Source: a virus
DNA: 50,991 nt
IMG/VR virus record: IMGVR_UViG_3300017971_000079
Location: 1-50,991 of that record
Reading direction: 5' to 3' (one strand)
The notes below the pieces were generated by a model, which made no database searches, was not told the DNA's origin, and saw nothing but the letters and a program-made list of their open reading frames with translations. How positions within the stretch are numbered: position 1 is the first letter of the stretch; each line of letters opens with the position of its first letter. Below are positions 23,181 to 30,537 of this stretch, in pieces. Position numbers and translations under genes: made by a program.

Positions 23181-23804
23181 ATGAAAATCAGAGGAACATT
23201 CAAGTGCGAAGTGCTCGGGACGGCAAGCGTCGACCCCGAGCTTCACGAGAAATTCATCGCAAGCAAGACCGCCGACAAAGAGAAGGTCAAAGAGGAACTG
23301 TCCGCGCTGCCGACCGAAGAAGCCATCGAGAACGCCGTGACCTGTTTTCCGCGTGGAGAAGAGGGTACGGACGGGCCGATTATGTTCGACTACCAGTTCA
23401 AGGGGTTTCTCAAAGAGGCCCTCGGTGTGCTGGTCGAGACGCAGAAGCGCGAGCTGAAGGGGCAGGGTGGAGGCAAGCTGTTGGTCAGTAAGTACACCCA
23501 CAAAAAAGTCGTCGACAACTACGTGTTCGTGTTTCCGCGAGAGATTCCCTTGGTGCTGCCCGAGGGCAAGGGAATCACGAAATGCACGCGGCCGTTGCGC
23601 GCGCAAACCATGCGGGGTGAGCGCGTGGCCCTGGCCACGTCCGAGCAGCTCCCGAGGGGCACGACGTTCGAACTGGAAATCAGACTCTTGCAAGAGTGCC
23701 TGGCTCCGTTGGTTGTTGAGTGTCTGAACTACGGCGCGCTCAAGGGGCTCGGCCAGTGGCGGAACAGTGGTAAGGGTAGGTTTGAATGGGAAGAGATTTT
23801 GTAG
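23181..23804 (+). CDS. Conserved phage protein, possible RAMP-like fold
   Basis: 207 residues. No named function is recognised. MFDYQFKGFLKEALG resembles the segment in Cas7/Csm3 proteins where a G-x-L-(K/R)-x-x-L helix begins, and the C-terminal ALKGLGQWRNSGKGRFEWE is a glycine-rich loop as in RAMP proteins. PLRAQTMRGERVALATSEQL lies between. I recall similar proteins beside ssDNA-binding and polymerase genes in other phages. A RAMP relation is a guess. GGAGG lies before the ATG and the gene follows the ssDNA-binding candidate by nine bases. Confidence 0.55.
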   Translation: MKIRGTFKCEVLGTASVDPELHEKFIASKTADKEKVKEELSALPTEEAIENAVTCFPRGEEGTDGPIMFDYQFKGFLKEALGVLVETQKRELKGQGGGKLLVSKYTHKKVVDNYVFVFPREIPLVLPEGKGITKCTRPLRAQTMRGERVALATSEQLPRGTTFELEIRLLQECLAPLVVECLNYGALKGLGQWRNSGKGRFEWEEIL

Positions 23805-24082
23805 ACGCGCGAAGGCTGGGCTTCGCAAGGCGACGTGTCGTTTCGCAAGGGCGAAGGCGGCGCTCTGCAGGGCGACGCGCTGTTTCGCACGGGCGAAGGT
23901 CTGCGCGGCAGAGGCGGCGCTACGTGTCGAATCGCACGGCCCAGCAACGGCGACGAGGGGCGAGGTGGAGTCCGGCTATGCTTCGCAAAGACCTCGGAGT
24001 AATCCGAGGTGCTGAGTTCTAAAACGAAAGGAGGGTCTTTCGCGGGTAACAGTTCCAAGGCCGGGGACCGGTCCCGGCCGAT
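23805..24082 (+). repeat. Non-coding stretch with degenerate short tandem repeats
   Basis: Between 23815 and 23945 variants of CGCAAGGGCGAAGGCGGCGC and TGCAGGGCGACG recur several times, e.g. TTTCGCAAGGGCGAAGG, TTTCGCACGGGCGAAGG. Open frames exist across it on both strands but have repetitive Arg/Ala or Ser/Pro composition, so I do not call a gene. A AAGGAGG at 24030 is followed by no good start. CTCGGAGTAATCCGAG near 23991 is a hairpin. Confidence 0.5.
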
Positions 24083-24169
24083 GGGCGCGGCCGTCACGGC
24101 ATGGAGCGGTCAGAAATTTTCTAAATTGTCGAAGAGCTGACCGCCAGGGTTCGAATCCCGACGCGCCCC
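24083..24169 (+). other. tRNA-like element, degenerate
   Basis: GGGCGCG (24083-24089) pairs perfectly with CGCGCCC (24162-24168), and GGG-TTCGAAT-CCC (24147-24159) has a canonical T-loop, so the ends look like a tRNA. The centre is wrong: a GCCG-TCA-CGGC hairpin replaces a D-arm, and GCGGTCAG/CTGACCGC (24106-24113, 24137-24144) is an 8-bp stem with a 23-base loop. The outer two T-stem pairs mismatch. A TTTCTAA loop could be read as an Arg (TCT) anticodon, but its stem is weak. It ends at the ribosome site of the polymerase gene. Confidence 0.5.
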
Positions 24170-24183
24170 CAAGGAGGAGTCGC

Positions 24184-26133
24184 TTGAAGCCCGTTCTCGT
24201 CATCGACACCGAGACGCACTTGTTCTCCCCTGGGAACATGGCGCCCAAAATCGTCTGCGCGTCGTACGCGTTCGGCGACCAGTCCGGTCTCCTGGTGACA
24301 CCCGGACAAATCGAAAACCTGTTCCGCGATGCTCTCACCGAAGCGAAGAACGGGACGCTTCTCATTGTGGGACATTACGTCGCTTATGACATGGCGTGCG
24401 TCTGCGCCAACTTCCCTGCGCTGCTCCCTCTCGTGTTCGAGGCATACGATGCGGACGGTATCACCGACACGGCGAACCGTGAGCGACTACTCGACATCGC
24501 CGAAGGGACGTTTCGGATTGCCGTCTCCGCCGATGGCGACACAACAAAAACAGAGTACTCACTTGCCGACTGCGTCAAGTACAAATTCGGCGAGCATCTG
24601 GAAAAGGAAAATACGTGGAGGCTACGATACGCCGAGCTCGACGGCGTGCCTCTCGACCAATGGCCCGAGGAGGCCAAGAGCTACGCCATCAAAGACGCGA
24701 CCTCGTGCTACCGGCTCTACCTCGCACAAGAGGAGAACAAGCGACGGCTGAACTACTACACTCCGACCGAGTTCGAAGAGTCGCGCGCGGACTTCGCGCT
24801 CAAGCTCATGACAAACCACGGCATCATCACCGACCAACCGCGCGTGCTTTCGTTTTGGAACGAAACGGTCGAGAGGATGGACGTACTCGCCGACCAACTT
24901 GTCGGATGCGGACTCGCTCGGCTGAACAAGAAAGGCAAGCAAACCACCTTGTTCAAAATCGACACGGTCGAGACCGACCGCGCGGAGCTGCCGGAAATCT
25001 CTCAAGACCTGAAACGCACCCGCCAGCTCGTGAAGGACACGTTCCCCGGCGACCCTCCGTTGACTCCGAAAGGTTCTATCTCGACCGCCGCCGAAGTGCT
25101 GAACCGGTGTCGGTCGAAAGACCTCCGCGCTTTGGTCGAGTACAAGGGTCACGAGAAAAACACCTCGACGTTTTTGTCAAAGCTCTTCCGCCCTCTCGTC
25201 CATGCCGACTTCCGAGGCATCGGCGCGGCGTCTGACCGGACGTCATGCTCGAAGCCAAATTTGCAGCAGCTCCCACGTGCGCCGGGGTTTCGCGAGTGTT
25301 TTGTGCCTCGACCGGGGAACGTGTTCTGCGCGTGCGACTTCGATACTCAAGAGATGCGGACGCTCGCGCAGTCGTGTCTCGACATCTGCGGTCGGTCGAA
25401 GTTGGCGGAGCGCTATCAAGCGGACGCATGGTTCGACCCTCACCTAGAATTCGCGGCGGGGCTTCTGGGGCTCGACGTTGCCGCCGCGAAGGCGCGCAAG
25501 GAAGTGGGGGACAAAGAGGTCAAGAACATGCGGCAGGCGGCTAAGGCCGCGAACTTCGGCTATCCCGGAGGGCTCGGACCGAACGGGTTCGTGAAGTACG
25601 CTTGCAACTCTTGGGGCCTCAAGATGTCAGAGCTTCGGGCAAAGGAACTGAAGGACGCATGGATGCATCAATGGCCCGAGATGTTCACGTACTTCGAGCA
25701 TGTGAGGAACATTGTCGGGTGGAAGCGGGAGTCGCTCGGAACGATTCAGATTCCTCAGTCCGGTTTCGTGCGGGGAGCGGTCAAGTACACCGACGCGTGC
25801 AACTCGTATTTTCAGACGTTGGCCGCGCACTGCTCGAAGCGGGCGTTGTGGGAAGTGACGAAGCGCTGTTTCGTGGAGGAGACTTCGGCACTGTACGGGT
25901 CGAGACCCGTGTGGTTTGTGCATGACGAAGTGGGGCTCGAAGTACCGGAAGAGCGGGGGTGGTTAGCGGCGATTGAAATGCCGGTGATTATGGTTGAAGC
26001 GATGAATGTGTACACGCCGCAGGTACCTAGCAACGCAAGCGCGGTGCTGATGGAGAGATGGTCAAAAGCGGCGGAAGCCGTGAAAGACGAGAAAGGGAGG
26101 TTGGTACCGTGGAGAGAAAAAACGAACTGCTAG
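24184..26133 (+). CDS. DNA polymerase, family A
   Basis: 649 residues. The 3'-5' exonuclease begins LVIDTET (Asp8, Glu10), with GHYVAYDMAC and YAIKDATSCYRLY as the later Exo motifs. The polymerase has motif A FCACDFDTQEMRTLAQ near 383-397, motif B NMRQAAKAANFGYPGG near 447-462, and motif C VHDEVGLEV near 578. The finger residue after NFG is Tyr-Pro-Gly-Gly rather than the usual (I/V)LYG, a local oddity. It is shorter than E. coli Pol I because there is no 5' nuclease. Start is TTG 24184 behind AAGGAGG, which overlaps the end of the tRNA-like element. It is the replicative polymerase. Confidence 0.92.
   Translation: MKPVLVIDTETHLFSPGNMAPKIVCASYAFGDQSGLLVTPGQIENLFRDALTEAKNGTLLIVGHYVAYDMACVCANFPALLPLVFEAYDADGITDTANRERLLDIAEGTFRIAVSADGDTTKTEYSLADCVKYKFGEHLEKENTWRLRYAELDGVPLDQWPEEAKSYAIKDATSCYRLYLAQEENKRRLNYYTPTEFEESRADFALKLMTNHGIITDQPRVLSFWNETVERMDVLADQLVGCGLARLNKKGKQTTLFKIDTVETDRAELPEISQDLKRTRQLVKDTFPGDPPLTPKGSISTAAEVLNRCRSKDLRALVEYKGHEKNTSTFLSKLFRPLVHADFRGIGAASDRTSCSKPNLQQLPRAPGFRECFVPRPGNVFCACDFDTQEMRTLAQSCLDICGRSKLAERYQADAWFDPHLEFAAGLLGLDVAAAKARKEVGDKEVKNMRQAAKAANFGYPGGLGPNGFVKYACNSWGLKMSELRAKELKDAWMHQWPEMFTYFEHVRNIVGWKRESLGTIQIPQSGFVRGAVKYTDACNSYFQTLAAHCSKRALWEVTKRCFVEETSALYGSRPVWFVHDEVGLEVPEERGWLAAIEMPVIMVEAMNVYTPQVPSNASAVLMERWSKAAEAVKDEKGRLVPWREKTNC
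26095..26113 (+). repeat. 19-bp direct repeat, left copy (flanks folE-dpdA)
   Basis: GGGAGGTTGGTACCGTGGA is identical to 27514-27532. Each copy holds the ribosome site and GTG start of the following gene. The two copies bracket the zinc-ribbon, folE and dpdA genes. Confidence 0.85.
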
Positions 26134-26399
26134 AAGCCGTGGCATGCCATCGTTGCGGCGAGAGAATCGAAGAGGTCGAAATGCCCTACACGAAGGAACG
26201 CCTCTGCAAACCCTGCTTCCGTAGAGGGCTTTACTGGCGGCCGGGCGCGCCTCCTTTGGGAAACTTTGTGCAATATCCGGGATTCTTTCGTCTCGAATGC
26301 GGCACCAAAGCAGTTGCCCCCAGTCTCTCAAAGACATGGTGGCAAGCAGGTTGTGACCCCTATCGCGATGGAGAACCTACGTATGGAAGGAGTGGTTAA
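26109..26399 (+). CDS. Small zinc-ribbon protein at cassette boundary
   Basis: 96 residues from GTG 26109, with GGGAGG eight bases upstream. ACHRCGERIEEV and LCKPCFRRG form a two-CxxC ribbon. The first half is GC-rich like the genome; the second half (after PPLGNF) is less GC-rich and looks like foreign 3' sequence, so the original ORF may have been truncated by insertion of the folE-dpdA cassette. Confidence 0.55.
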   Translation: MERKNELLEAVACHRCGERIEEVEMPYTKERLCKPCFRRGLYWRPGAPPLGNFVQYPGFFRLECGTKAVAPSLSKTWWQAGCDPYRDGEPTYGRSG

Positions 26400-26400
26400 C

Positions 26401-26892
26401 GTGAACAAGGAGAACATATTTCAGGAATTGCTAAGACATATCGAAGGACATCAATGTGACCACAAAACACCGCTCAGAGCTCACTTGGCATGGGAGTCTC
26501 TGTGTGCTGGATATGGACAAAATCCTGATGACTTTTTTGAGACAATGCCAGCGGAGGGAAATCAGACTATAGAAATTTCGGATCTCACTTTCTGCTCGAT
26601 CTGTGAACACCATCTTCTCCCCTTCTGGGGTATAGCATCGATTTCCTACAAACCACAGAAATTGATTCTGGGGTTGAGCAAGGCTGGCAGAGTTCTTGAA
26701 GTATTTGCGCGACGCATCCAGATACAGGAGCGAATCAACCAGCAAGTAGCTGAATATCTCTTTGAAAAGTTATCTCCGAAATGGGTCGAAGTTGTGACTG
26801 AGGCATTCCATCTATGCATGAGCTCCCGCGGAGTAATGCAAGTGTCGGCAAAAACAAAAGTGATTCAAAGAATAGCAAGAATAGCAAAATGA
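26401..26892 (+). CDS. folE: GTP cyclohydrolase I
   Basis: 163 residues. FCSICEHHLLPFWGIASISY contains the zinc ligands Cys and His and the active-site His of FolE, and LCMSSRGVMQ supplies the third zinc-binding Cys. LGLSKAGRVLEVFARRIQIQERI is the conserved GTP-binding helix region. The enzyme makes dihydroneopterin triphosphate, the first step of folate and of preQ0/queuosine synthesis. GTG 26401 is preferred (GGAG upstream; directly after the previous TAA); ATGs at 26368 and 26383 are alternatives. Base composition is clearly less GC-rich than the rest, so it was acquired separately. Coupled by ATGA overlap to dpdA. Confidence 0.93.
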   Translation: MNKENIFQELLRHIEGHQCDHKTPLRAHLAWESLCAGYGQNPDDFFETMPAEGNQTIEISDLTFCSICEHHLLPFWGIASISYKPQKLILGLSKAGRVLEVFARRIQIQERINQQVAEYLFEKLSPKWVEVVTEAFHLCMSSRGVMQVSAKTKVIQRIARIAK

Positions 26893-27509
26893 TAGCTTAC
26901 GCTTCTCGCACGGGAACAAAACGCAATTTGGCTGCATTGAAAGCGGCTGGATGGCGGTTGCTTGTGTCTGCCGCTGGCGTTTTGAGGACGGAAGGATTTA
27001 GATATGCATTAGACAATGGGGCATGGTCCGCATATACGCAGGGCCGTCCATTCGATGAACGACTGTTTGTTACAGCTCTACGGAGACTTGGGTCCGGAAG
27101 TGACTGGACCGTTTTGCCAGATATTGTCGCGGGAGGTCTTGCTTCGCTAGAGATGTCGTTGCGATGGATGCGGCAAGTACTGGACGAATCCGAACGAGCA
27201 TTATTGGCTGTTCAAGATGGCATGACACCAGAAGACATCAGGCCTTTTATTGGCCCACGTGTCGGGATATTCGTTGGTGGTTCTACTGAGTGGAAATTGG
27301 GCACCTTGTCGGATTGGTGTGCTTTGGGACGCGAGAAAGAATGCTGGGTTCATGTGGGGCGCGTGAATACAGTCAGACGTATTTTCTGCTGTTCAATGTA
27401 TGGTGTTACAAGTTTTGACGGAACGAGCGCGTCGCGGTACGCACTAACTCTTCCGAAACTAGACGCCGCAAATAGGCAGCTCCCATTAGTTTTTGAGGGA
27501 TTGAAATGA
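26889..27509 (+). CDS. dpdA: DpdA-like 7-deazaguanine DNA transglycosylase
   Basis: 206 residues, related to tRNA-guanine transglycosylases. The pattern YALDNGAWSAY, WTVLPDIVAGG, SLEMSLRWM, LAVQDGMT, VGIFVGGSTEWKLG, VHVGRVNTVRRI and TSFDGTSASRY is that of the short phage/bacterial DpdA-type proteins. These exchange guanine in DNA for preQ0 or a derivative. The Asp of DNGAW and the Asp of PDIV are candidates for the catalytic pair. Start overlaps the folE stop. With FolE alone, later precursor steps (QueD, QueE, QueC) must come from the host. Low GC like folE. The modification itself is inferred. Confidence 0.8.
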   Translation: MIAYASRTGTKRNLAALKAAGWRLLVSAAGVLRTEGFRYALDNGAWSAYTQGRPFDERLFVTALRRLGSGSDWTVLPDIVAGGLASLEMSLRWMRQVLDESERALLAVQDGMTPEDIRPFIGPRVGIFVGGSTEWKLGTLSDWCALGREKECWVHVGRVNTVRRIFCCSMYGVTSFDGTSASRYALTLPKLDAANRQLPLVFEGLK

Positions 27510-27513
27510 AAAC

Positions 27514-27532
27514 GGGAGGTTGGTACCGTGGA
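27514..27532 (+). repeat. 19-bp direct repeat, right copy
   Basis: Identical to 26095-26113. It provides the ribosome site and GTG start of the RuvC-like gene and marks the right edge of the low-GC folE-dpdA cassette. Confidence 0.85.
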
Positions 27533-27992
27533 AGGAATCCTGATAGCCGTCGACCCCGGCCGCGTGCTCGGCGTCGCCGTGTTCCGCAACTCGATATTGT
27601 TAGACGTGGGGCTGTTGTCCGCGCCGACAATTCGCGAGCTTCACTACGGTCTGTTTCAGTTGCTCGAAGCCCACAAGCCGAACCAAGGTATCGTGGAGGT
27701 TCCGCAGGTGTATCAGCAACGACGCTGGAAGGGCGACCCGAACGACCTTATCGATGTGGCCGTTATCGCGGGTGTCGCGGGCGCCGCGCTCGCTCCGTTC
27801 TGCGAGACGTTGTTCATCAAGCCCCACGTCTGGAAAGGGTCACGACCGAAGGCGGTTGACAACGAGTACACGCTATCGAAGCTCACCGAGATGGAGCGCG
27901 AGATAGTGGACGGCGCGGGGCTGACGAAGACCAAAAGCCACAACGCCATCGACGCCATCGGTATCGGGCTATGGGCGTTGGAGAGGAGATAG
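27528..27992 (+). CDS. RuvC-like Holliday junction resolvase
   Basis: 154 residues with an RNase H-like fold. IAVDPGRVLGVAVF carries the first catalytic Asp, IVEVPQVY the Glu, and SHNAIDAIGIGLWAL the C-terminal Asp pair. PHVWKGSRPK is typical of phage RuvC-like proteins before the last motif. It would resolve branched intermediates before packaging. GTG start behind GGGAGG; the next gene starts three bases after the stop. Confidence 0.82.
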   Translation: MEGILIAVDPGRVLGVAVFRNSILLDVGLLSAPTIRELHYGLFQLLEAHKPNQGIVEVPQVYQQRRWKGDPNDLIDVAVIAGVAGAALAPFCETLFIKPHVWKGSRPKAVDNEYTLSKLTEMEREIVDGAGLTKTKSHNAIDAIGIGLWALERR

Positions 27993-27994
27993 AG

Positions 27995-28183
27995 ATGTTG
28001 AGAGAAGAAGACCTCGACAAGCTCGTGAAGTATCTGGACCGGCCCCGGTCGGTCGAAGAAGTCATGGAAGAGTTTGAAATCTCCGAGAGGTCGGCGTACC
28101 GATACTTCAAGGTGCTCGAAGACCTAGGTAACCGCGTCGCAAGGTTCGGCACCTGCCCGACCCGATACCAGGTGATCCAGTGA
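27995..28183 (+). CDS. Small helix-turn-helix protein
   Basis: 62 residues. RSVEEVMEEFEISERSAYRYFKVLEDLG is a winged-helix/HTH pattern; the rest gives a short wing ending YQVIQ. ATG 27995 with GAGGAG upstream is chosen over the in-frame 27971 that lies inside the RuvC gene. Its stop overlaps the methyltransferase start. Confidence 0.7.
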   Translation: MLREEDLDKLVKYLDRPRSVEEVMEEFEISERSAYRYFKVLEDLGNRVARFGTCPTRYQVIQ

Positions 28184-28824
28184 TTGAACCCTACTATGCC
28201 GAAAAGGACATCGTCATTTTTCACGGTGATTGTCGCGATGTGTTGCCGGAACTTGAGCCGGTTGACTGTGTGATCACGGACCCGCCTTATGGAATGAACT
28301 GCGACACAGATAATAGCCGGTTTACAAACAGAAAAGGCAGCCAAGATTCCCCCGGCGTTGGCGCGGGCGTACCGATAGTTGGCGATGACAGACCCTTTGA
28401 CCCGTCGCCTTGGCTCGAATATCCGCGCGTGGTGCTCTTTGGCTGCAATCACTTCGCGGCACGTCTGCCCGTTGGGTCTACACTCGTATGGATAAAGCGG
28501 TTTGATCCCGCGTTCGGCTCGTTCCTGTCGGACGCGGAATTAGCATGGATGAAAGGCGGGCACGGTGTCTACTGTTTCCGCGACTTGTCCATGAATGGCG
28601 AGGCCAGGCACCGCAAACACCCGACACAAAAGCCGCTGCCCTTGATGCTATGGTGCATTGAAAAGGCGGGCGGCGACGGAACAATCCTCGATCCATTCAT
28701 GGGCAGCGGCACCACGCTAGTCGCTGCGAAGGAATTAGGCCGCCGCGCTATTGGGATCGAGATCGAAGAGAAATACTGCGAGATCGCAGTCAAGCGTTTG
28801 GCGCAGGAGGTGTTGCCGCTATGA
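28180..28824 (+). CDS. DNA methyltransferase (DPPY type)
   Basis: 214 residues. VDCVITDPPYGM is the catalytic motif IV of N6-adenine and N4-cytosine enzymes; ILDPFMGSGTTLVAAKELGR near the C-terminus is the AdoMet-binding motif I, so the order is catalytic first, as in the beta class. HRKHPTQKPLPLM precedes it, also typical. The middle (FGCNHFAARLPVGSTLVWIKR) fits. Target sequence unknown; most likely an orphan that shields the DNA from restriction. Overlaps neighbours by four bases at both ends. Confidence 0.88.
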   Translation: MIEPYYAEKDIVIFHGDCRDVLPELEPVDCVITDPPYGMNCDTDNSRFTNRKGSQDSPGVGAGVPIVGDDRPFDPSPWLEYPRVVLFGCNHFAARLPVGSTLVWIKRFDPAFGSFLSDAELAWMKGGHGVYCFRDLSMNGEARHRKHPTQKPLPLMLWCIEKAGGDGTILDPFMGSGTTLVAAKELGRRAIGIEIEEKYCEIAVKRLAQEVLPL

Positions 28825-29069
28825 ACCTCGGTCTACTGCTCATCTCGAAGCGGGTACTCATGCGGATGTACGCTTCAGAAAAATTCGCGTGCGAGGTAGG
28901 CCGCGCGCTACGGCAGCACGGACTTGACCAGGCTCCCCGAGCGGCGGCGCTGAAACACGGGGTTCGGCTTGTATCTCAGTTCGCGGAGTTCGGGGTGGTG
29001 ACACTTCACGACAAGAACGGCAACCCGAGAACGTCCGTCGTGCTCGATGACGAAGGATGCTTTTCGTGA
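28821..29069 (+). CDS. Small hypothetical protein
   Basis: 82 residues, starting by ATGA overlap with the methyltransferase. Helical first half (RMYASEKFACEVGRALRQHG) and a beta C-terminus (GVVTLHDKNGNPRTSVVLDD). No family recognised. Confidence 0.6.
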   Translation: MNLGLLLISKRVLMRMYASEKFACEVGRALRQHGLDQAPRAAALKHGVRLVSQFAEFGVVTLHDKNGNPRTSVVLDDEGCFS

Positions 29070-29090
29070 TCAAAAAAAGGAGAACCTAAA

Positions 29091-29723
29091 ATGAACATGC
29101 CCAAAGACATCGACGTTCAAGCGGCCGCGCAGCCCGCCGCCGAAGAGGCGTCGCAGGTCTCGAGCGAGTGCCTCAAGTTCGAGGTCAACTCGAACAAGGC
29201 GCTCGAAACCGCCGTGGTCTGGATTGCGATGATAAAGAACCACTCGAAGGTACTCGAAGAAAAACGCAAGAGCTTCACCGCTCCGCTTCGCGAAGCCCTC
29301 GACCGTATCAACGCTTTCTTCAAACCAGCTTCCGAAGCACTCGCTCTTGCCGAGATGACGCTCAAGAACAAGGTCTCGAAGTACTCCATCGACGCGGCGG
29401 TCGAACGCGACAAGGTGCTCGCCGCTGTCGACCCGAACGACGGTATCGACGCGAAGCAAGCCGCGCTCGTCAAGGCCGACTCGCTACAGGTGCCGAAGTT
29501 CCCGGGGTTCTCACTGCGCGAAACCTGGCAGGGCAAGGTCACTGACAACCGAGCCCTCGTCAAGTGGGCGGTCGAGAACGGCCGTCTCGACCTGCTTGTC
29601 GCCGAACACAAGCCTCTCATCGCGCAAGCCAAGAAAGACGACCGGGACCCTGGCGTTCCCGGGTTCAAAGCGTCGAAAGTCAGAACGGTTGTCATCACCC
29701 CTCAGAAAGTGGTATTGTCCTGA
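29091..29723 (+). CDS. Conserved phage helical protein
   Basis: 210 residues. Long helices (KNHSKVLEEKRKSFTAPLRE, INAFFKPASEALALAEMTLK) lead to a folded C-terminus with LRETWQGKVTDNRALVKWAVENG and the ending VPGFKASKVRTVVI. This layout (coiled coil plus a W-x-x-x-V-x-D...P-G-x-x domain) is widespread in phages beside recombination genes; function is not known to me. AAAAAGGAG lies before the ATG. Confidence 0.7.
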   Translation: MNMPKDIDVQAAAQPAAEEASQVSSECLKFEVNSNKALETAVVWIAMIKNHSKVLEEKRKSFTAPLREALDRINAFFKPASEALALAEMTLKNKVSKYSIDAAVERDKVLAAVDPNDGIDAKQAALVKADSLQVPKFPGFSLRETWQGKVTDNRALVKWAVENGRLDLLVAEHKPLIAQAKKDDRDPGVPGFKASKVRTVVITPQKVVLS

Positions 29724-29747
29724 AAACCTTCTCTCTTCTTCCTCCCT

Positions 29748-29787
29748 CCGCCCGCGAGGAGATCCCCTCTGTTCTTCTCGCGGGCGG
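29748..29787. other. Strong hairpin
   Basis: CCGCCCGCGAG (29748-29758) and CTCGCGGGCGG (29777-29787) pair over 11 bp around an 18-base loop. No T-run follows on either strand, so it is more likely an RNA structure ending or protecting the upstream message than an intrinsic terminator. Confidence 0.55.
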
Positions 29788-29889
29788 CGCTCCCCCCTCA
29801 AACTTGCGGCGCTCGCTTTGGTCGAGTACAATCGGAGCAGCTACACAAGCCCGTATCAGGGCAACCAATCCAAACAAAGGAGGACCGTT

Positions 29890-30537
29890 TTGCGAAACAA
29901 CTACAAGATTTATTGGGAGACCATCTTGACGCTGATGGCGTTCGTGTTCGCAACCATGTTGCTCTACTACTCTTGCTCGGAATCCCGAGCCGAAGCGAGC
30001 GAAACGCCGAACCCGGTAGAGCGCGCTATACTTCACGTCGTGACGGTTGGCTTGCCGAAGCACAAAATCAGCCCGTGTCCCGCGCACCCTATCGCCCACA
30101 ACAAATACACCCGCCTCGAACTAGTCGCCGCCATTGAAGACGCCAGCTCAGCTTACCGAATCGACCCTTACTTTCTCGTGGCGATAGGCTTTCGCGAGAA
30201 TCGCTTCTTGCCCGAAGAGGAAGGCGCGCTTGGCGAGCGCGGAGTTTTCCAGATGATTCCCGCAGTAGCGAAGCGCGTTCGAACCGAAATGGATAATCGC
30301 TGCACACTGGACACCGTAAGAGGGTCGGCCTTTTGTACTGCCGCTTGGCTTGACCACTGGCGCTCGAAGTGTAACGGATGCTTGAAGGGCGCATTCGTTG
30401 TCTATGCCTCCGGTCAACGAGTCTGCAAGCCTTACTCAAAAAAGTTACGATGGATGGTTCAAGACCGGTTCGGAATCGCGAAAAGACTCAGGCAGGTGAC
30501 AGCTCCGTCCACGGAAGTCCTGCAAGCTCGGCTTTGA
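29890..30537 (+). CDS. Membrane-anchored lytic transglycosylase (SLT fold)
   Basis: 215 residues from TTG 29890, with AAAGGAGG six bases upstream. One N-terminal transmembrane segment (TILTLMAFVFATMLLYYS) precedes an SLT-like domain: YRIDPYFLVAIGFRENRFLP holds the catalytic Glu, and GERGVFQMIPAVAKR is the second motif. The protein would cleave peptidoglycan glycan strands, during lysis or DNA entry. It is the last gene of the rightward arm and its 3' end overlaps the converging minus-strand gene by 50 bp. Confidence 0.82.
   Translation: MRNNYKIYWETILTLMAFVFATMLLYYSCSESRAEASETPNPVERAILHVVTVGLPKHKISPCPAHPIAHNKYTRLELVAAIEDASSAYRIDPYFLVAIGFRENRFLPEEEGALGERGVFQMIPAVAKRVRTEMDNRCTLDTVRGSAFCTAAWLDHWRSKCNGCLKGAFVVYASGQRVCKPYSKKLRWMVQDRFGIAKRLRQVTAPSTEVLQARL

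Noticed and set aside
23729-24097. Minus-strand 122-codon frame with Ser/Pro repeats
   Set aside because: Repetition comes from the DNA repeats at 23815-23945; it overlaps a plus-strand gene end and has no start signals.
24114-24136. Intron in a tRNA anticodon loop
   Set aside because: With the 8-bp stem as anticodon stem, the loop lacks a T at position 33 and no bulge-helix-bulge is visible, so an intron-containing tRNA is not supported.
29748-29787. Rho-independent terminator
   Set aside because: The 11-bp stem is strong but there is no T-run after it on either strand.
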